NCBI GenBank assembly: GCA_018816885.1 | Contig: JAHIUS010000016.1 | Coordinates: forward strand, 1 to 37,061 | Direction: 5' to 3' | From: Patescibacteria group bacterium | Lineage (GTDB): Bacteria > Patescibacteriota > Gracilibacteria > UBA1369 > UBA12470 | DNA length: 37,061 bases | Part shown: positions 30,364-37,061 of the stretch, piece after piece | Numbering within the stretch: the first letter of the stretch is position 1 | Layout of the letters: the number at the start of each line of letters is the position of its first letter | Program-made: the position numbers and the translations under genes | Notes under the pieces: model-generated | The model's database searches: none | What the model was told of the DNA's origin: nothing | What the model saw: the letters and a program-made list of their open reading frames with translations, nothing else

Positions 30364-30398
30364 CTATAGTCTTTGATTTTTGATTTTTGATCTAACCC
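30364..30398. repeat. TTTTGAT heptamer array at the PEGA-like gene 3' end
   Basis: Five contiguous 7-bp units from 30364 to 30398; GAT recurs at 30375, 30382 and 30389. The array ends right next to the gene's TGA (30400-30402, minus). Confidence 0.8.
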
Positions 30399-30399
30399 C

Positions 30400-31257
30400 T
30401 CACCACCTCACCTCATAAACCTCCTCCCCAAGCACATAAACCCCCTCCCCATCAGATACAAGAGCGCTTTCCTCCGCAATCTCAAGCCCTTCAATCAACA
30501 CTCTCTCAAGACTCCGGAACCCTTCACTCGTCAAAAAATAAATCCCCCCATCGAAATAAGTAACTTTTTTCAAATCAGTAGCCCCCGGCAAAACAGCAAG
30601 CTCCTCATCCCAAAAATAAACCAATCCTCCCGCCTTCAAAAAAAGCTTTTCTCCCGCAAACATCACCTCTTCAAGGTTTTCAATTTCAAATAAAAACTCC
30701 CTTGAATCCTCCCGGAAATCGATCAAATACGCCTCCCCGCTCAAAGAATCCCACGCCAAAGCAGAATTTTCACCGGCAAAAACCTTTCCATCAATAAACC
30801 CACTCATAAAAGTCGCCCTCCTCGTCTGACCCTCCCAAAGACCCATATATCCCGTCTCCTCATCCTCCTGCCAAGAAAAATCAGAGCTCTCCCCATAATC
30901 AGGCATCTCCAGATCAATATCTACTCGAGAAGCGGTTCTGACTCCCGGTTCAACTTTTAACTCAACCTCGATCTCAATCACAGCCCCCTTCTCAAGCAGC
31001 AAGCTTTCCTCCTGATTGTAGTAGCCCTCTTTTGAAATAAAAATGTCCCACCTCCCGGCTTTAAGCTTCAGCCGGCATTCAATCTCCCCGCAACTCCAAC
31101 TTTCAACCCCGCTATCAGAGAGTCCGACAATCTCATAAGACAAAAACTCCTCATCGGAAGTAAAAACAATCTCGCCATTCCCCGCCCGAAAAAGCCAAAA
31201 AGTAAACCCCGCCATCAAGACAACGAGAACGACCATCCAAAAAAGCCTACTGCGCAT
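30400..31257 (-). CDS. Membrane-anchored PEGA-like / beta-propeller protein
   Basis: 285 residues. One N-terminal transmembrane helix (about 5-25) anchors the protein outside. The next part resembles a PEGA domain (RLKLKAGRWDIFISKEGYYNQEE), a beta-sandwich found on surface proteins. The second half has repeated short strands with W-D/F-D turns (YLIDFREDSREFLF, VYFWDEELAVL, GVYVLGEEVYEV), like propeller blades. It is very acidic. The function is unknown; a surface sensor or binding protein is likely. It has an extended -10 promoter at 31285-31293. Confidence 0.6.
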   Translation of the reverse strand: MRSRLFWMVVLVVLMAGFTFWLFRAGNGEIVFTSDEEFLSYEIVGLSDSGVESWSCGEIECRLKLKAGRWDIFISKEGYYNQEESLLLEKGAVIEIEVELKVEPGVRTASRVDIDLEMPDYGESSDFSWQEDEETGYMGLWEGQTRRATFMSGFIDGKVFAGENSALAWDSLSGEAYLIDFREDSREFLFEIENLEEVMFAGEKLFLKAGGLVYFWDEELAVLPGATDLKKVTYFDGGIYFLTSEGFRSLERVLIEGLEIAEESALVSDGEGVYVLGEEVYEVRW

Positions 31258-31284
31258 ATTTGTGTTTGTTTAAAAGACGCAGTG

Positions 31285-31293
31285 ATTATAGCA
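31285..31293 (-). promoter_or_regulatory. Extended -10 promoter of the PEGA-like gene
   Basis: The minus strand reads TGC-TATAAT, 27 bp before the ATG at 31257. Same sequence as at 5592 and 33417. Confidence 0.6.
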
Positions 31294-31299
31294 GAAATT

Positions 31300-33390
31300 C
31301 TATTCGGCTGGCCCGTCCTCTTCCTTCAACTTCTCCAGGGCCTCCTTGATACTGCGTGCAATTTCGCGAGGAGGAGCGTCATAGTCAATTCGAATAACCT
31401 TTTCTTCAGGTATAAAATTGCCGTTTTCATCACGACGACCGGCTTCTGTTACCTCGCCCTTTTCTCCCAGAAAAACACGCTTTTTCGCAAGCAACTTTTT
31501 CTCCTGCTCACTCAGCCCGAACTCATGCTTGGGATTCCCAAGAATCTGGAAAGCCCCATAAACTCTATGCAGATGAGCATCGACATCCTCGAGATTTCCA
31601 TCACTAAAGCTATTAAACAAACCAAATTCCCTTGGTAAAGGTAGACCATTGTTTTCTAATCTTTGGCGAAAGAGGGGCAGTATTGTGTTTCGGACAAGAT
31701 TTTTATCATATTCTTTGCCATTATCCAGGGTAGTCTTTTCAGCCTTCGGCGCATTCTCTACCCCCATTTCCTTTGACTTCTCAGAAGCCTCGTCCTTGTG
31801 TGTTTCGTACCAAACTCTATTCAAAATCTCCACAAACTGTTCTTTCCCAATAAGAATTTTACTCAAATCAACCCGTTCTGATGGATACAAAGGAGAATTG
31901 TTCTTACGAAAACCAATCTCTCCACCAGCCTTGCGCCGACTTTCACCAACAACAAAAAACGCCTGATCAACATTCTCATCATCCGTGCGCAGATCTTTAT
32001 AACTATTAAGATGCTCTTCAAGAATTGATTTTAAAACCCTCCGATTCTCATTGCTAAGACGATGTAAAGATTCCCCTGTGTTATGCTCAGATTCCAAAAA
32101 ATCATCGGGGTTAACAGGGAAGTCAGTTCTCATGAAATTAATCGAGATAGGCTGTTTGGGAGCGGTCTGCTCTTGTTCCGTCGATCCATCATTATTGTCG
32201 GACTCTTCTACTGGTTCATCCGCAGTAGTAGCGATATCCTCTACGACATCCTGAACAGGTTCAACCGCTTCGGTAGTATCATCTGCAGTATCGATTTTTC
32301 TTAACTTTAAGTCATCTGTATCGGCTGAATTAGCCCATTCCCAATTCTCAGGATCTGTAATCACAGGTATATCCCCAGAATTTTCAATCAAGCCTTTTTT
32401 TCGGGCGGTATGCTCACTAATTATGCCATCAGGAGTTGTGGCAATCTCATCCTCAGTGGTTTCCGCGACAACAACATCCCCTGTATCTTCAGCAGAAGGA
32501 ACCTTCGCTAAAACTACATCTAAAATTTCAGAAAATTGATCCTCAGTTACCGGCTCTACCGATGATAGAGTGATATTTTCACTCAAAACAGGGGCTTCAG
32601 CGAGAGGAGTTTGAACAGGAGCAGCAGACAATTGTTGTTCTAATTTGGCCTTTTCATTATCAGTAAGATTTTCAAGAGCTTGCCGAGTCCCATCGCTAAG
32701 ATCTGTTGACGTAACAGGGATTATAGCGCCATCAATAAACACGGTTAAGAGTGAGTCTTCTTGTTCAGGCGATGCTTCCACTTTCTCGGTAACATCAGTA
32801 GCATTTCCCTCCTCAACATTTCCTCCATCAACCTGCAGGCCTCCAGCCTCACCCACTACAGGTATCGCCGGAATCGGCGGCAGTAAAACGCTACTGGGCT
32901 TAACCTTTATCCCATTTACATATAATTTCCCATTCGCATCCCAAAGAAACAGAAGTCCATCTCTAATCTCAAACTTCCCACCGGCCTCCAGATGATCAAC
33001 ATTGAAATGCGGGTAGTTCCCGACCTCCCCCTGTGACATCAAAAAAGGTAAAGCGCTTGCCACTTCCTTCTTGAGTGCTTCCTCATCAGTAACCCCCGCA
33101 CCTTTGAAATACTCCTCAATGATCTTGTATAAAGTATCTCCCCTCTTGATCTCACGCTTTAATTCAGGTGCAGCCTTAATATCTTCATACGTCTTCAATC
33201 CCGATTCTTTATATTTTCCCGCCAAATCCAATTCTGACGAGTTATCCCAGATCTCCTCCTTAAGCCCGGCCCTTTTCGCCGCGAACTTTTGGTAAAAATC
33301 CTCCCTATCCGCGTTCGAAGTATTAGGCTCAAGATTGCGTTCATCCCGCCAGGTTCCAACCTCTTTTTTCCAACTTTCCCCTTTAGCCAT
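31300..33390 (-). CDS. Large acidic orphan protein with LysM-like motif
   Basis: 696 residues, no signal peptide or transmembrane helix. Residues ~79-95 (REIKRGDTLYKIIEEYF) look like the start of a LysM domain. Then follows a small beta region (FEIRDGLLFLWDANGKLYVNG). From ~190 to ~430 the sequence is low-complexity, acidic and rich in Thr/Glu/Val/Pro, probably disordered. The C-terminal part is charged and helical (RVLKSILEEHLNSYKDL and RQRLENNGLPLPREFGLF). No family is recognised. LysM usually binds peptidoglycan, which does not fit a protein without a visible export signal. AT-rich like the other orphan genes. Confidence 0.5.
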   Translation of the reverse strand: MAKGESWKKEVGTWRDERNLEPNTSNADREDFYQKFAAKRAGLKEEIWDNSSELDLAGKYKESGLKTYEDIKAAPELKREIKRGDTLYKIIEEYFKGAGVTDEEALKKEVASALPFLMSQGEVGNYPHFNVDHLEAGGKFEIRDGLLFLWDANGKLYVNGIKVKPSSVLLPPIPAIPVVGEAGGLQVDGGNVEEGNATDVTEKVEASPEQEDSLLTVFIDGAIIPVTSTDLSDGTRQALENLTDNEKAKLEQQLSAAPVQTPLAEAPVLSENITLSSVEPVTEDQFSEILDVVLAKVPSAEDTGDVVVAETTEDEIATTPDGIISEHTARKKGLIENSGDIPVITDPENWEWANSADTDDLKLRKIDTADDTTEAVEPVQDVVEDIATTADEPVEESDNNDGSTEQEQTAPKQPISINFMRTDFPVNPDDFLESEHNTGESLHRLSNENRRVLKSILEEHLNSYKDLRTDDENVDQAFFVVGESRRKAGGEIGFRKNNSPLYPSERVDLSKILIGKEQFVEILNRVWYETHKDEASEKSKEMGVENAPKAEKTTLDNGKEYDKNLVRNTILPLFRQRLENNGLPLPREFGLFNSFSDGNLEDVDAHLHRVYGAFQILGNPKHEFGLSEQEKKLLAKKRVFLGEKGEVTEAGRRDENGNFIPEEKVIRIDYDAPPREIARSIKEALEKLKEEDGPAE

Positions 33391-33416
33391 TTTTTTTATT
33401 CAAAAAATATCTTATA

Positions 33417-33425
33417 ATTATAGCA
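33417..33425 (-). promoter_or_regulatory. Extended -10 promoter of the LysM-like gene
   Basis: TGC-TATAAT in the minus sense, 26 bp before the ATG. A TTTAACAGGTTG half-palindrome (33443-33454) lies just upstream, around the -35 position. Confidence 0.6.
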
Positions 33426-33455
33426 AAAAAAGACCCCTTCTGCAACCTGTTAAAC

Positions 33456-33770
33456 CTATATCCCGCGCAAATGCTCAATTTTCCCTCCAAAAATCCCCAA
33501 AAAATCTACTCTCCAAGCTAAATCCCTCCCGTTAAGCCAGGTTTCCGCCACCTTCCGTATCCGCTCAAGCTTTTTAAAATCCAAACTCTCTTCAGCCTCC
33601 CCAAAATCCCTTGATCCTCTTTCCCGAACCTCAACAAAAACAACCTCATTTCCGTCCCGCGCAATAATGTCCACTTCCCCCATCCCGTGAACGGCAAAAT
33701 TTTGCTCCAGAACTTCAAATCCCAAAGATCTCAAATACTCACAAGCCAACTTTTCGCCATGATTCGCCAC
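33456..33770 (-). CDS. yraN: UPF0102 (YraN) family nuclease-like protein
   Basis: 104 residues from the GTG at 33770; a frame to 33899 would overlap dnaB and lacks similarity there. The family core is clear: HGEKLACEYLRSLGFEVLEQNF, then G-E-V-D-I-I-A-R-D-G and V-V-F-V-E-V-R-E-R, i.e. the Glu-Asp-Glu-x-Lys/Arg arrangement of the restriction-endonuclease fold, with Arg where Lys is common. The cellular role of YraN is uncertain. It is divergent to dnaB. Confidence 0.85.
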   Translation of the reverse strand: MANHGEKLACEYLRSLGFEVLEQNFAVHGMGEVDIIARDGNEVVFVEVRERGSRDFGEAEESLDFKKLERIRKVAETWLNGRDLAWRVDFLGIFGGKIEHLRGI

Positions 33771-33780
33771 AAAATAAGCA

Positions 33781-33805
33781 TTGCACAAAGCGCAAACTTG
33801 TGCAA
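33781..33805. promoter_or_regulatory. Perfect inverted repeat between yraN and dnaB
   Basis: TTGCACAA (33781-33788) and TTGTGCAA (33798-33805), 9-bp spacer. It lies 12 bp before the dnaB ATG and covers the yraN side too, so a shared operator is likely. TTGCACAACGCAAAAG at 22368-22383 is a partial match. Confidence 0.5.
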
Positions 33806-33817
33806 TTTTTATCCCCC

Positions 33818-35158
33818 ATGAAAGAAATGCAAACAACTCCCCATAACATAGAAGCCGAACGCTCATTACTCGGTTCGCTTCTTCTGGACAAAGACTCAAT
33901 TATTAAGGTCGCCGATATAGTGTATCCCGAAGATTTTTATTACGACCACCACAAGATGATATTCGCAGGGGTTCTTGACCTTTTTGCCAAAAGAACACCA
34001 ATCGACATCCTCACGCTAAGCTCAATTCTGCAGGATCAAGGCAAGCTCGACACAATCGGCGGGAATGTCTATTTAACAGAACTGATAAACGAAGTAGTTA
34101 CAGCCTCACACATCATACAATACGCTTTAATAGTCAAAGAAAAAGCCACCCTCCGCAATCTGATAAAAGCCGGCCATAACATCTCCGCCCTCGGACTTAA
34201 CGAAACGGGCAACCTGGACGAACTCATCGAACAAGCGGAAAAAGCCCTTTTCTCAGTCAGCCAAAACTTCATACAAGACAAATTTGTCCACATCAAAGAC
34301 ATTTTGGCCCAAACTTACGAAAAAATCTCCGACCTCCACGACCCGGAAGCCAAAGAAAAATACCGTGGAACTCCAACCGGATTCAAAGCTCTCGACAATA
34401 TGCTATCCGGCCTACAGCCATCAGACCTCGTCGTCCTGGCCGCCAGACCGTCAATGGGTAAAACATCTCTCGCACTGAACATCGCCCAAAACGCCGCCAA
34501 AGCCGGCAAAACCATTGGGGTAATCTCTCTGGAAATGTCTAAAGAGCAGCTTGTGGAAAGAATGTTCTGCTCCCTTCTCGCTGTCGACTCCTGGAAAATG
34601 CGAACAGGCAAGCTAACGGAAGAAGACTTCGCTCGGGTCGGATCAATTATGGACGAACTGAATCAATCAAAAATCTTCATAGACGACTCAATCGGCGGCT
34701 CAATCGCCGAGCTCCGCGCCAAAACCCGCCGCCTTCAAGTCGAACACGGCCTGGACGTACTGATTCTCGACTACTTGCAGCTCATGAGCGCCGGCAAAGG
34801 CGGCTCCTCGATAACCAACCGCGTCCAGGAAATCTCAGAAATCTCCAGATCCTTGAAGGGGCTCGCGCGCGAACTGCGAATTCCGATTATCGCCCTGTCA
34901 CAGCTGTCCCGTGCAGTCGAACAGCGCCCAAGCAAAATCCCTCAACTCTCCGATCTCAGAGAGTCGGGGGCAATCGAGCAGGATGCCGATGTCGTACTGA
35001 TGATGTACCGCGAAGACTATTACGAAGAAGACACCGACCGCGCCGGAATAACAGATCTATTTATCCGCAAGCACCGTAACGGCCCGATTGGTCGCGTCGA
35101 ACTCATGTTCAAAAAGGAACAGATGCGATTCTATGACATTGAGAAGCAGAGGGCGTAG
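33818..35158 (+). CDS. dnaB: Replicative DNA helicase DnaB
   Basis: 446 residues from the ATG at 33818 (ATG at 33827 also possible; GTG at 33800 is inside the inverted repeat). The N-terminal domain starts PHNIEAERSLLGSLLLD. The RecA-like motor has Walker A A-R-P-S-M-G-K-T-S (about 212-220), ISLEMSKEQLVERM, Walker B DVLILDYLQLM, and the C-terminal ALSQLSRAVEQRPSKIPQLSDLRESGAIEQDADVV. It unwinds DNA as a hexamer at the fork. No intein interrupts it. Confidence 0.97.
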   Translation: MKEMQTTPHNIEAERSLLGSLLLDKDSIIKVADIVYPEDFYYDHHKMIFAGVLDLFAKRTPIDILTLSSILQDQGKLDTIGGNVYLTELINEVVTASHIIQYALIVKEKATLRNLIKAGHNISALGLNETGNLDELIEQAEKALFSVSQNFIQDKFVHIKDILAQTYEKISDLHDPEAKEKYRGTPTGFKALDNMLSGLQPSDLVVLAARPSMGKTSLALNIAQNAAKAGKTIGVISLEMSKEQLVERMFCSLLAVDSWKMRTGKLTEEDFARVGSIMDELNQSKIFIDDSIGGSIAELRAKTRRLQVEHGLDVLILDYLQLMSAGKGGSSITNRVQEISEISRSLKGLARELRIPIIALSQLSRAVEQRPSKIPQLSDLRESGAIEQDADVVLMMYREDYYEEDTDRAGITDLFIRKHRNGPIGRVELMFKKEQMRFYDIEKQRA

Positions 35159-35199
35159 TGCCTATTGGTATGTAGAAATATTTCATAACCTTTTATATT

Positions 35200-35448
35200 A
35201 TGTCAAAACTAGGATTAAAAGAAGTAGCACTAGGAGTTGCATTAGCAGCGACGCCGGGATTAACAGGGTGTGCCGAAATGGCAGCTAGAAACGAATGCGA
35301 CAGGGTCGCTCAAGAAACAAGAGAGAACATGTATTTATATACAACAGTTCTCGGCTTAGATCTTAACAGCGAGGATACTAATCATATCCCCGATAAAACT
35401 GAAGATATGGCCAGAGCAGCGTGCCTCGAAAACCATGGGTTAGAGTAA
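35200..35448 (+). CDS. Small lipoprotein, unknown function
   Basis: 82 residues with a lipoprotein signal: basic start, hydrophobic core and lipobox L-T-G-C with Cys at about 24. The mature domain is short, helical, with two further Cys (NECDR, AACLENHG), and no known family. Its TAA ends exactly where the converging HNH gene's stop begins (zero gap). It may share the dnaB transcript, 41 bp downstream. Confidence 0.55.
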   Translation: MSKLGLKEVALGVALAATPGLTGCAEMAARNECDRVAQETRENMYLYTTVLGLDLNSEDTNHIPDKTEDMARAACLENHGLE

Positions 35449-36267
35449 TCACCCTCCCCGACCCCTGTACTTCGCAACCAGCCTGTCTGTTTCTGTGGGG
35501 CTGGCCTTTTCTCGAAGCCGCCAATGCCGTGGCCCGAGCTCCTCGTTCTCGATTAGCCCGAGGTGTGCAAGCCGTTCGTGCCCTTCGCAGAGGTGGTAGA
35601 TTTTGGACGGATCGTGGCATTTATGAGTTGCGAACCTTGCTGTATGATGAAAAATCTCCGCCTTTCTTCCGCAATCGGGATATTCGCAGCAATCCCCGCT
35701 TCTGCGCCGAACATGTTTCTCGATAGCCGCAGGAATATGACGCGAGTCGGTTTCGACCGCTTCAGGCTTGTCGTCTTCGACCTCGTCCATGAATTTTTCA
35801 AGCAACTCTTCGAAGTCAGCCCTCTGTTTGAATTGCTCGAATCTTTTGGCCAAATCGGGAGACAAATTAACAGATACGGCCGCCTTCCTAGGAAGGAGCT
35901 CTAACCTGTAACTTTGCACATATTTTTCAAGCGCATTTTTTGGCATATTTTTCGCCTTTTCAGCCCAGAATTCGGCGGTTTCCGGTGTTGAAATAACCGC
36001 TACGGGCTTAACGCTGTTGATTCCTTTTTCTTCAGCGACCTTTTTGAGTTCCGGCTTATTCTCGATATTATTAAGAACCCTCAAGCATTCATTAACCTTG
36101 TCCCTGTTCATCCCGGCAAGTTTCCCCGCATATTCATAAATGCTCCCGAATCTTTTTTTCTTCCAAATTTTCTGCTTAGCAATTTTCGGAAGTAAAAGCT
36201 CGCATTTGCGCATCCATTTTCGCGCCTCCTGTCCGTAAAAAACGAATTGTTTGTGTATGTCTTTCAT
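35449..36267 (-). CDS. HNH endonuclease-like protein (paralogue of the gene at 17033)
   Basis: 272 residues. The N-terminal part repeats the pattern of the 17033 gene (FGSIYEYAGKLAGM, NKPELKK, FWAEKAKNMPKNALEKYVQS). A Glu/Asp-rich connector follows, then the zinc/HNH module C-C-E-Y-P-D-C, I-F-H-H-T-A-R-F, and H-L-C-E-G-H-E-R-L-A-H. Both copies end shortly after a WRLRE/D motif. Nuclease activity is inferred from the fold signature. It has its own perfect palindrome upstream, and converges on the lipoprotein gene with no gap. Confidence 0.75.
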   Translation of the reverse strand: MKDIHKQFVFYGQEARKWMRKCELLLPKIAKQKIWKKKRFGSIYEYAGKLAGMNRDKVNECLRVLNNIENKPELKKVAEEKGINSVKPVAVISTPETAEFWAEKAKNMPKNALEKYVQSYRLELLPRKAAVSVNLSPDLAKRFEQFKQRADFEELLEKFMDEVEDDKPEAVETDSRHIPAAIEKHVRRRSGDCCEYPDCGRKAEIFHHTARFATHKCHDPSKIYHLCEGHERLAHLGLIENEELGPRHWRLREKASPTETDRLVAKYRGRGG

Positions 36268-36284
36268 GTCTAAAAAATACCTCT

Positions 36285-36298
36285 TTTAACAGGTTAAA
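36285..36298. promoter_or_regulatory. Perfect TTTAAC-AG-GTTAAA palindrome upstream of HNH gene 2
   Basis: 14-bp inverted repeat 18 bp before the ATG at 36267. Related sequences occur upstream of HNH gene 1 (18025), the TrmB-like gene (22319), the LysM-like gene (33443) and in the infC leader (10354). Confidence 0.5.
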
Positions 36299-36351
36299 CC
36301 AAGTAATCCAACTGGACAAAATCAAGGGTGAGCGTGTAGTCATAAAAATAC

Positions 36352-36386
36352 TTCGCATAAAACCCCGATTCGGCATGTTATGCGAA
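36352..36386. promoter_or_regulatory. 9-bp inverted repeat in the lysK leader region
   Basis: TTCGCATAA (36352-36360) and TTATGCGAA (36378-36386), 17-bp loop holding a smaller CCGA-TT-CGG stem. A T6 run follows at 36399. It could be an RNA hairpin/attenuator for lysK or an operator. Nothing else is seen between the HNH and lysK genes. Confidence 0.45.
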
Positions 36387-36442
36387 CTCCGACCCCATTT
36401 TTTCGCCTTGCCTCGACCGACATTTATTGCAAGAATACATGC

Positions 36443-37061
36443 ATGTTCTGGATCGACGAAATCGCGGAAGACATTATAAAAAAACACCCTGACAAAGACA
36501 CTTTCATCATTCGTGATGAAAAGACTTTATCGGGGCGTGTCCATGTGGGCTCGCTTCGAGGAGTCGTGATCCACGGTGTGATCGCCCAAGCCCTCGAAGA
36601 ACGCGGCAAAAAAGTCGAGTACTATTTCGAATTCAACGACGCCGACCCGATGGACGGACTGCCGATTTATGTCGACCAAGAGAAATACAAACCCTACATG
36701 GGTCAACCGCTCCACACCGTCCCCGATTTCGCAGAGCGGTTCGGACAAGAATTTCTCGAAGTAATTCAATCGATTGGTTTTAACCCAAAAATAATTCACG
36801 CAAAAGACCTATACAAAGAAGGCCGCTACAACAAATGGATCGAAAAAGTCCTGGCGCACCCTCAAGAAATCAGACAAATCTACAAACAAGTAAGCGGCTC
36901 AGAAAAACCTGACGACTGGTATCCGCTCCAAGTAGTCTGCGAAAAATGCGGCAAAGTCGGCACAACCAAAGTCACCGGCATCAACAAAGACAAAGTCACC
37001 TACAAATGCCTCCCTGATCTGGTAACTTGGGCAGAAGGCTGCGGCCACGAAGGAGAAGTCA
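36443..37061 (+). CDS. lysK: Class I lysyl-tRNA synthetase, N-terminal part (3' end outside window)
   Basis: 206 codons are visible. The class I signature is the HIGH variant in S-G-R-V-H-V-G-S-L-R-G (about 30-40), followed by FNDADPMDGLP (about 63-73) and YMGQPLHTVPDF. A zinc-binding region V-C-E-K-C-G-K then C-L-P...GCGHEGE is at the end. Class I LysRS is the archaeal-type enzyme also found in spirochetes, alphaproteobacteria and some CPR. It attaches lysine to tRNA-Lys. Start at the second of two close ATGs (36439 is in another frame). Confidence 0.92.
   Translation, partial: MFWIDEIAEDIIKKHPDKDTFIIRDEKTLSGRVHVGSLRGVVIHGVIAQALEERGKKVEYYFEFNDADPMDGLPIYVDQEKYKPYMGQPLHTVPDFAERFGQEFLEVIQSIGFNPKIIHAKDLYKEGRYNKWIEKVLAHPQEIRQIYKQVSGSEKPDDWYPLQVVCEKCGKVGTTKVTGINKDKVTYKCLPDLVTWAEGCGHEGEV

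Noticed and set aside
33771..33899. Longer YraN starting at 33899
   Set aside because: It would overlap the start of dnaB by 80 bp and has no family similarity there; GTG at 33770 fits the family.

Overview
The window looks like a piece of a compact, small-genome bacterium, most plausibly Candidate Phyla Radiation (Patescibacteria), perhaps Peregrinibacteria-like. This is an inference from several things: very short intergenic gaps, many small orphan proteins, trimmed versions of core enzymes (MurF-like ligase, Dxr, IspE), a TrmB-like regulator, PIG-V-like and GT-C membrane glycosyltransferases and class I LysRS. TGA works as a stop codon (holB, ispG, dxr), so this is code 11 and not the UGA=Gly code of Gracilibacteria/Absconditabacteria. 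There is no rRNA, tRNA, CRISPR array, transposase or prophage. No gap without a gene exceeds 300 bp.

Layout. 1-3.0 kb (+): tail of a VanW-type surface protein, a PIG-V-like mannosyltransferase, an orphan methyltransferase. 3.0-5.6 kb (-): holB, a PSP1/RicT protein and a membrane TPR protein as one operon. 5.6-9.0 kb: small exported/lipoprotein genes around a Mur ligase without the usual N-terminal domain. 9.1-10.4 kb (-): infC-rpmI-rplT, with infC apparently starting at AUC. 10.4-17.1 kb (+): isoprenoid (MEP) cluster ispG - orphan - GT-C membrane protein - dxr - ispDF fusion - ispE, with ATGA overlaps at three junctions. 17.0-18.0 kb (-): HNH protein whose 3' end overlaps ispE. 18.1-19.3 kb (-): two genes with the same promoter/leader. 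19.4-22.2 kb (-): TrmB-like regulator, then the PLP synthase genes pdxS-pdxT coupled to recR. 22.5-23.3 kb (-): zeta-toxin-like kinase plus DUF2188 protein. 23.4-28.7 kb: orphan (+), carB (-), orphan (-), RHH-like protein (-). 28.7-33.8 kb (-): comM, a PEGA-like membrane protein, a large LysM-like protein, yraN. 33.8-37.1 kb: dnaB, a lipoprotein, a second HNH paralogue, and the start of class I lysyl-tRNA synthetase.

The most unusual feature is not a gene. At least twelve places carry short degenerate tandem arrays with a 7-bp period (ACT-, ATC/GAT- and AAT-phased families). Most sit exactly at gene ends. Seven minus-strand genes (rplT, rpmI, infC, recR, the regulator, the DUF2188 gene, carB) end in a TAG codon that lies inside such an array, often followed by a conserved GTTTTGC-type hairpin terminator. 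In two genes (holB and the GT-C gene) the array forms the 5' leader instead, and in one (the TPR gene at 3.0-3.8 kb) it is inside the coding sequence and encodes a 7-residue peptide repeat. The genes also lack recognisable Shine-Dalgarno sequences almost throughout. Other repeated signals are a TTTAACCTGTTAAA-like palindrome upstream of both HNH genes and elsewhere, a 42-bp leader shared by the zeta-like and comM genes, duplicated promoter-leaders, and a CTAGGACRGAATT motif.
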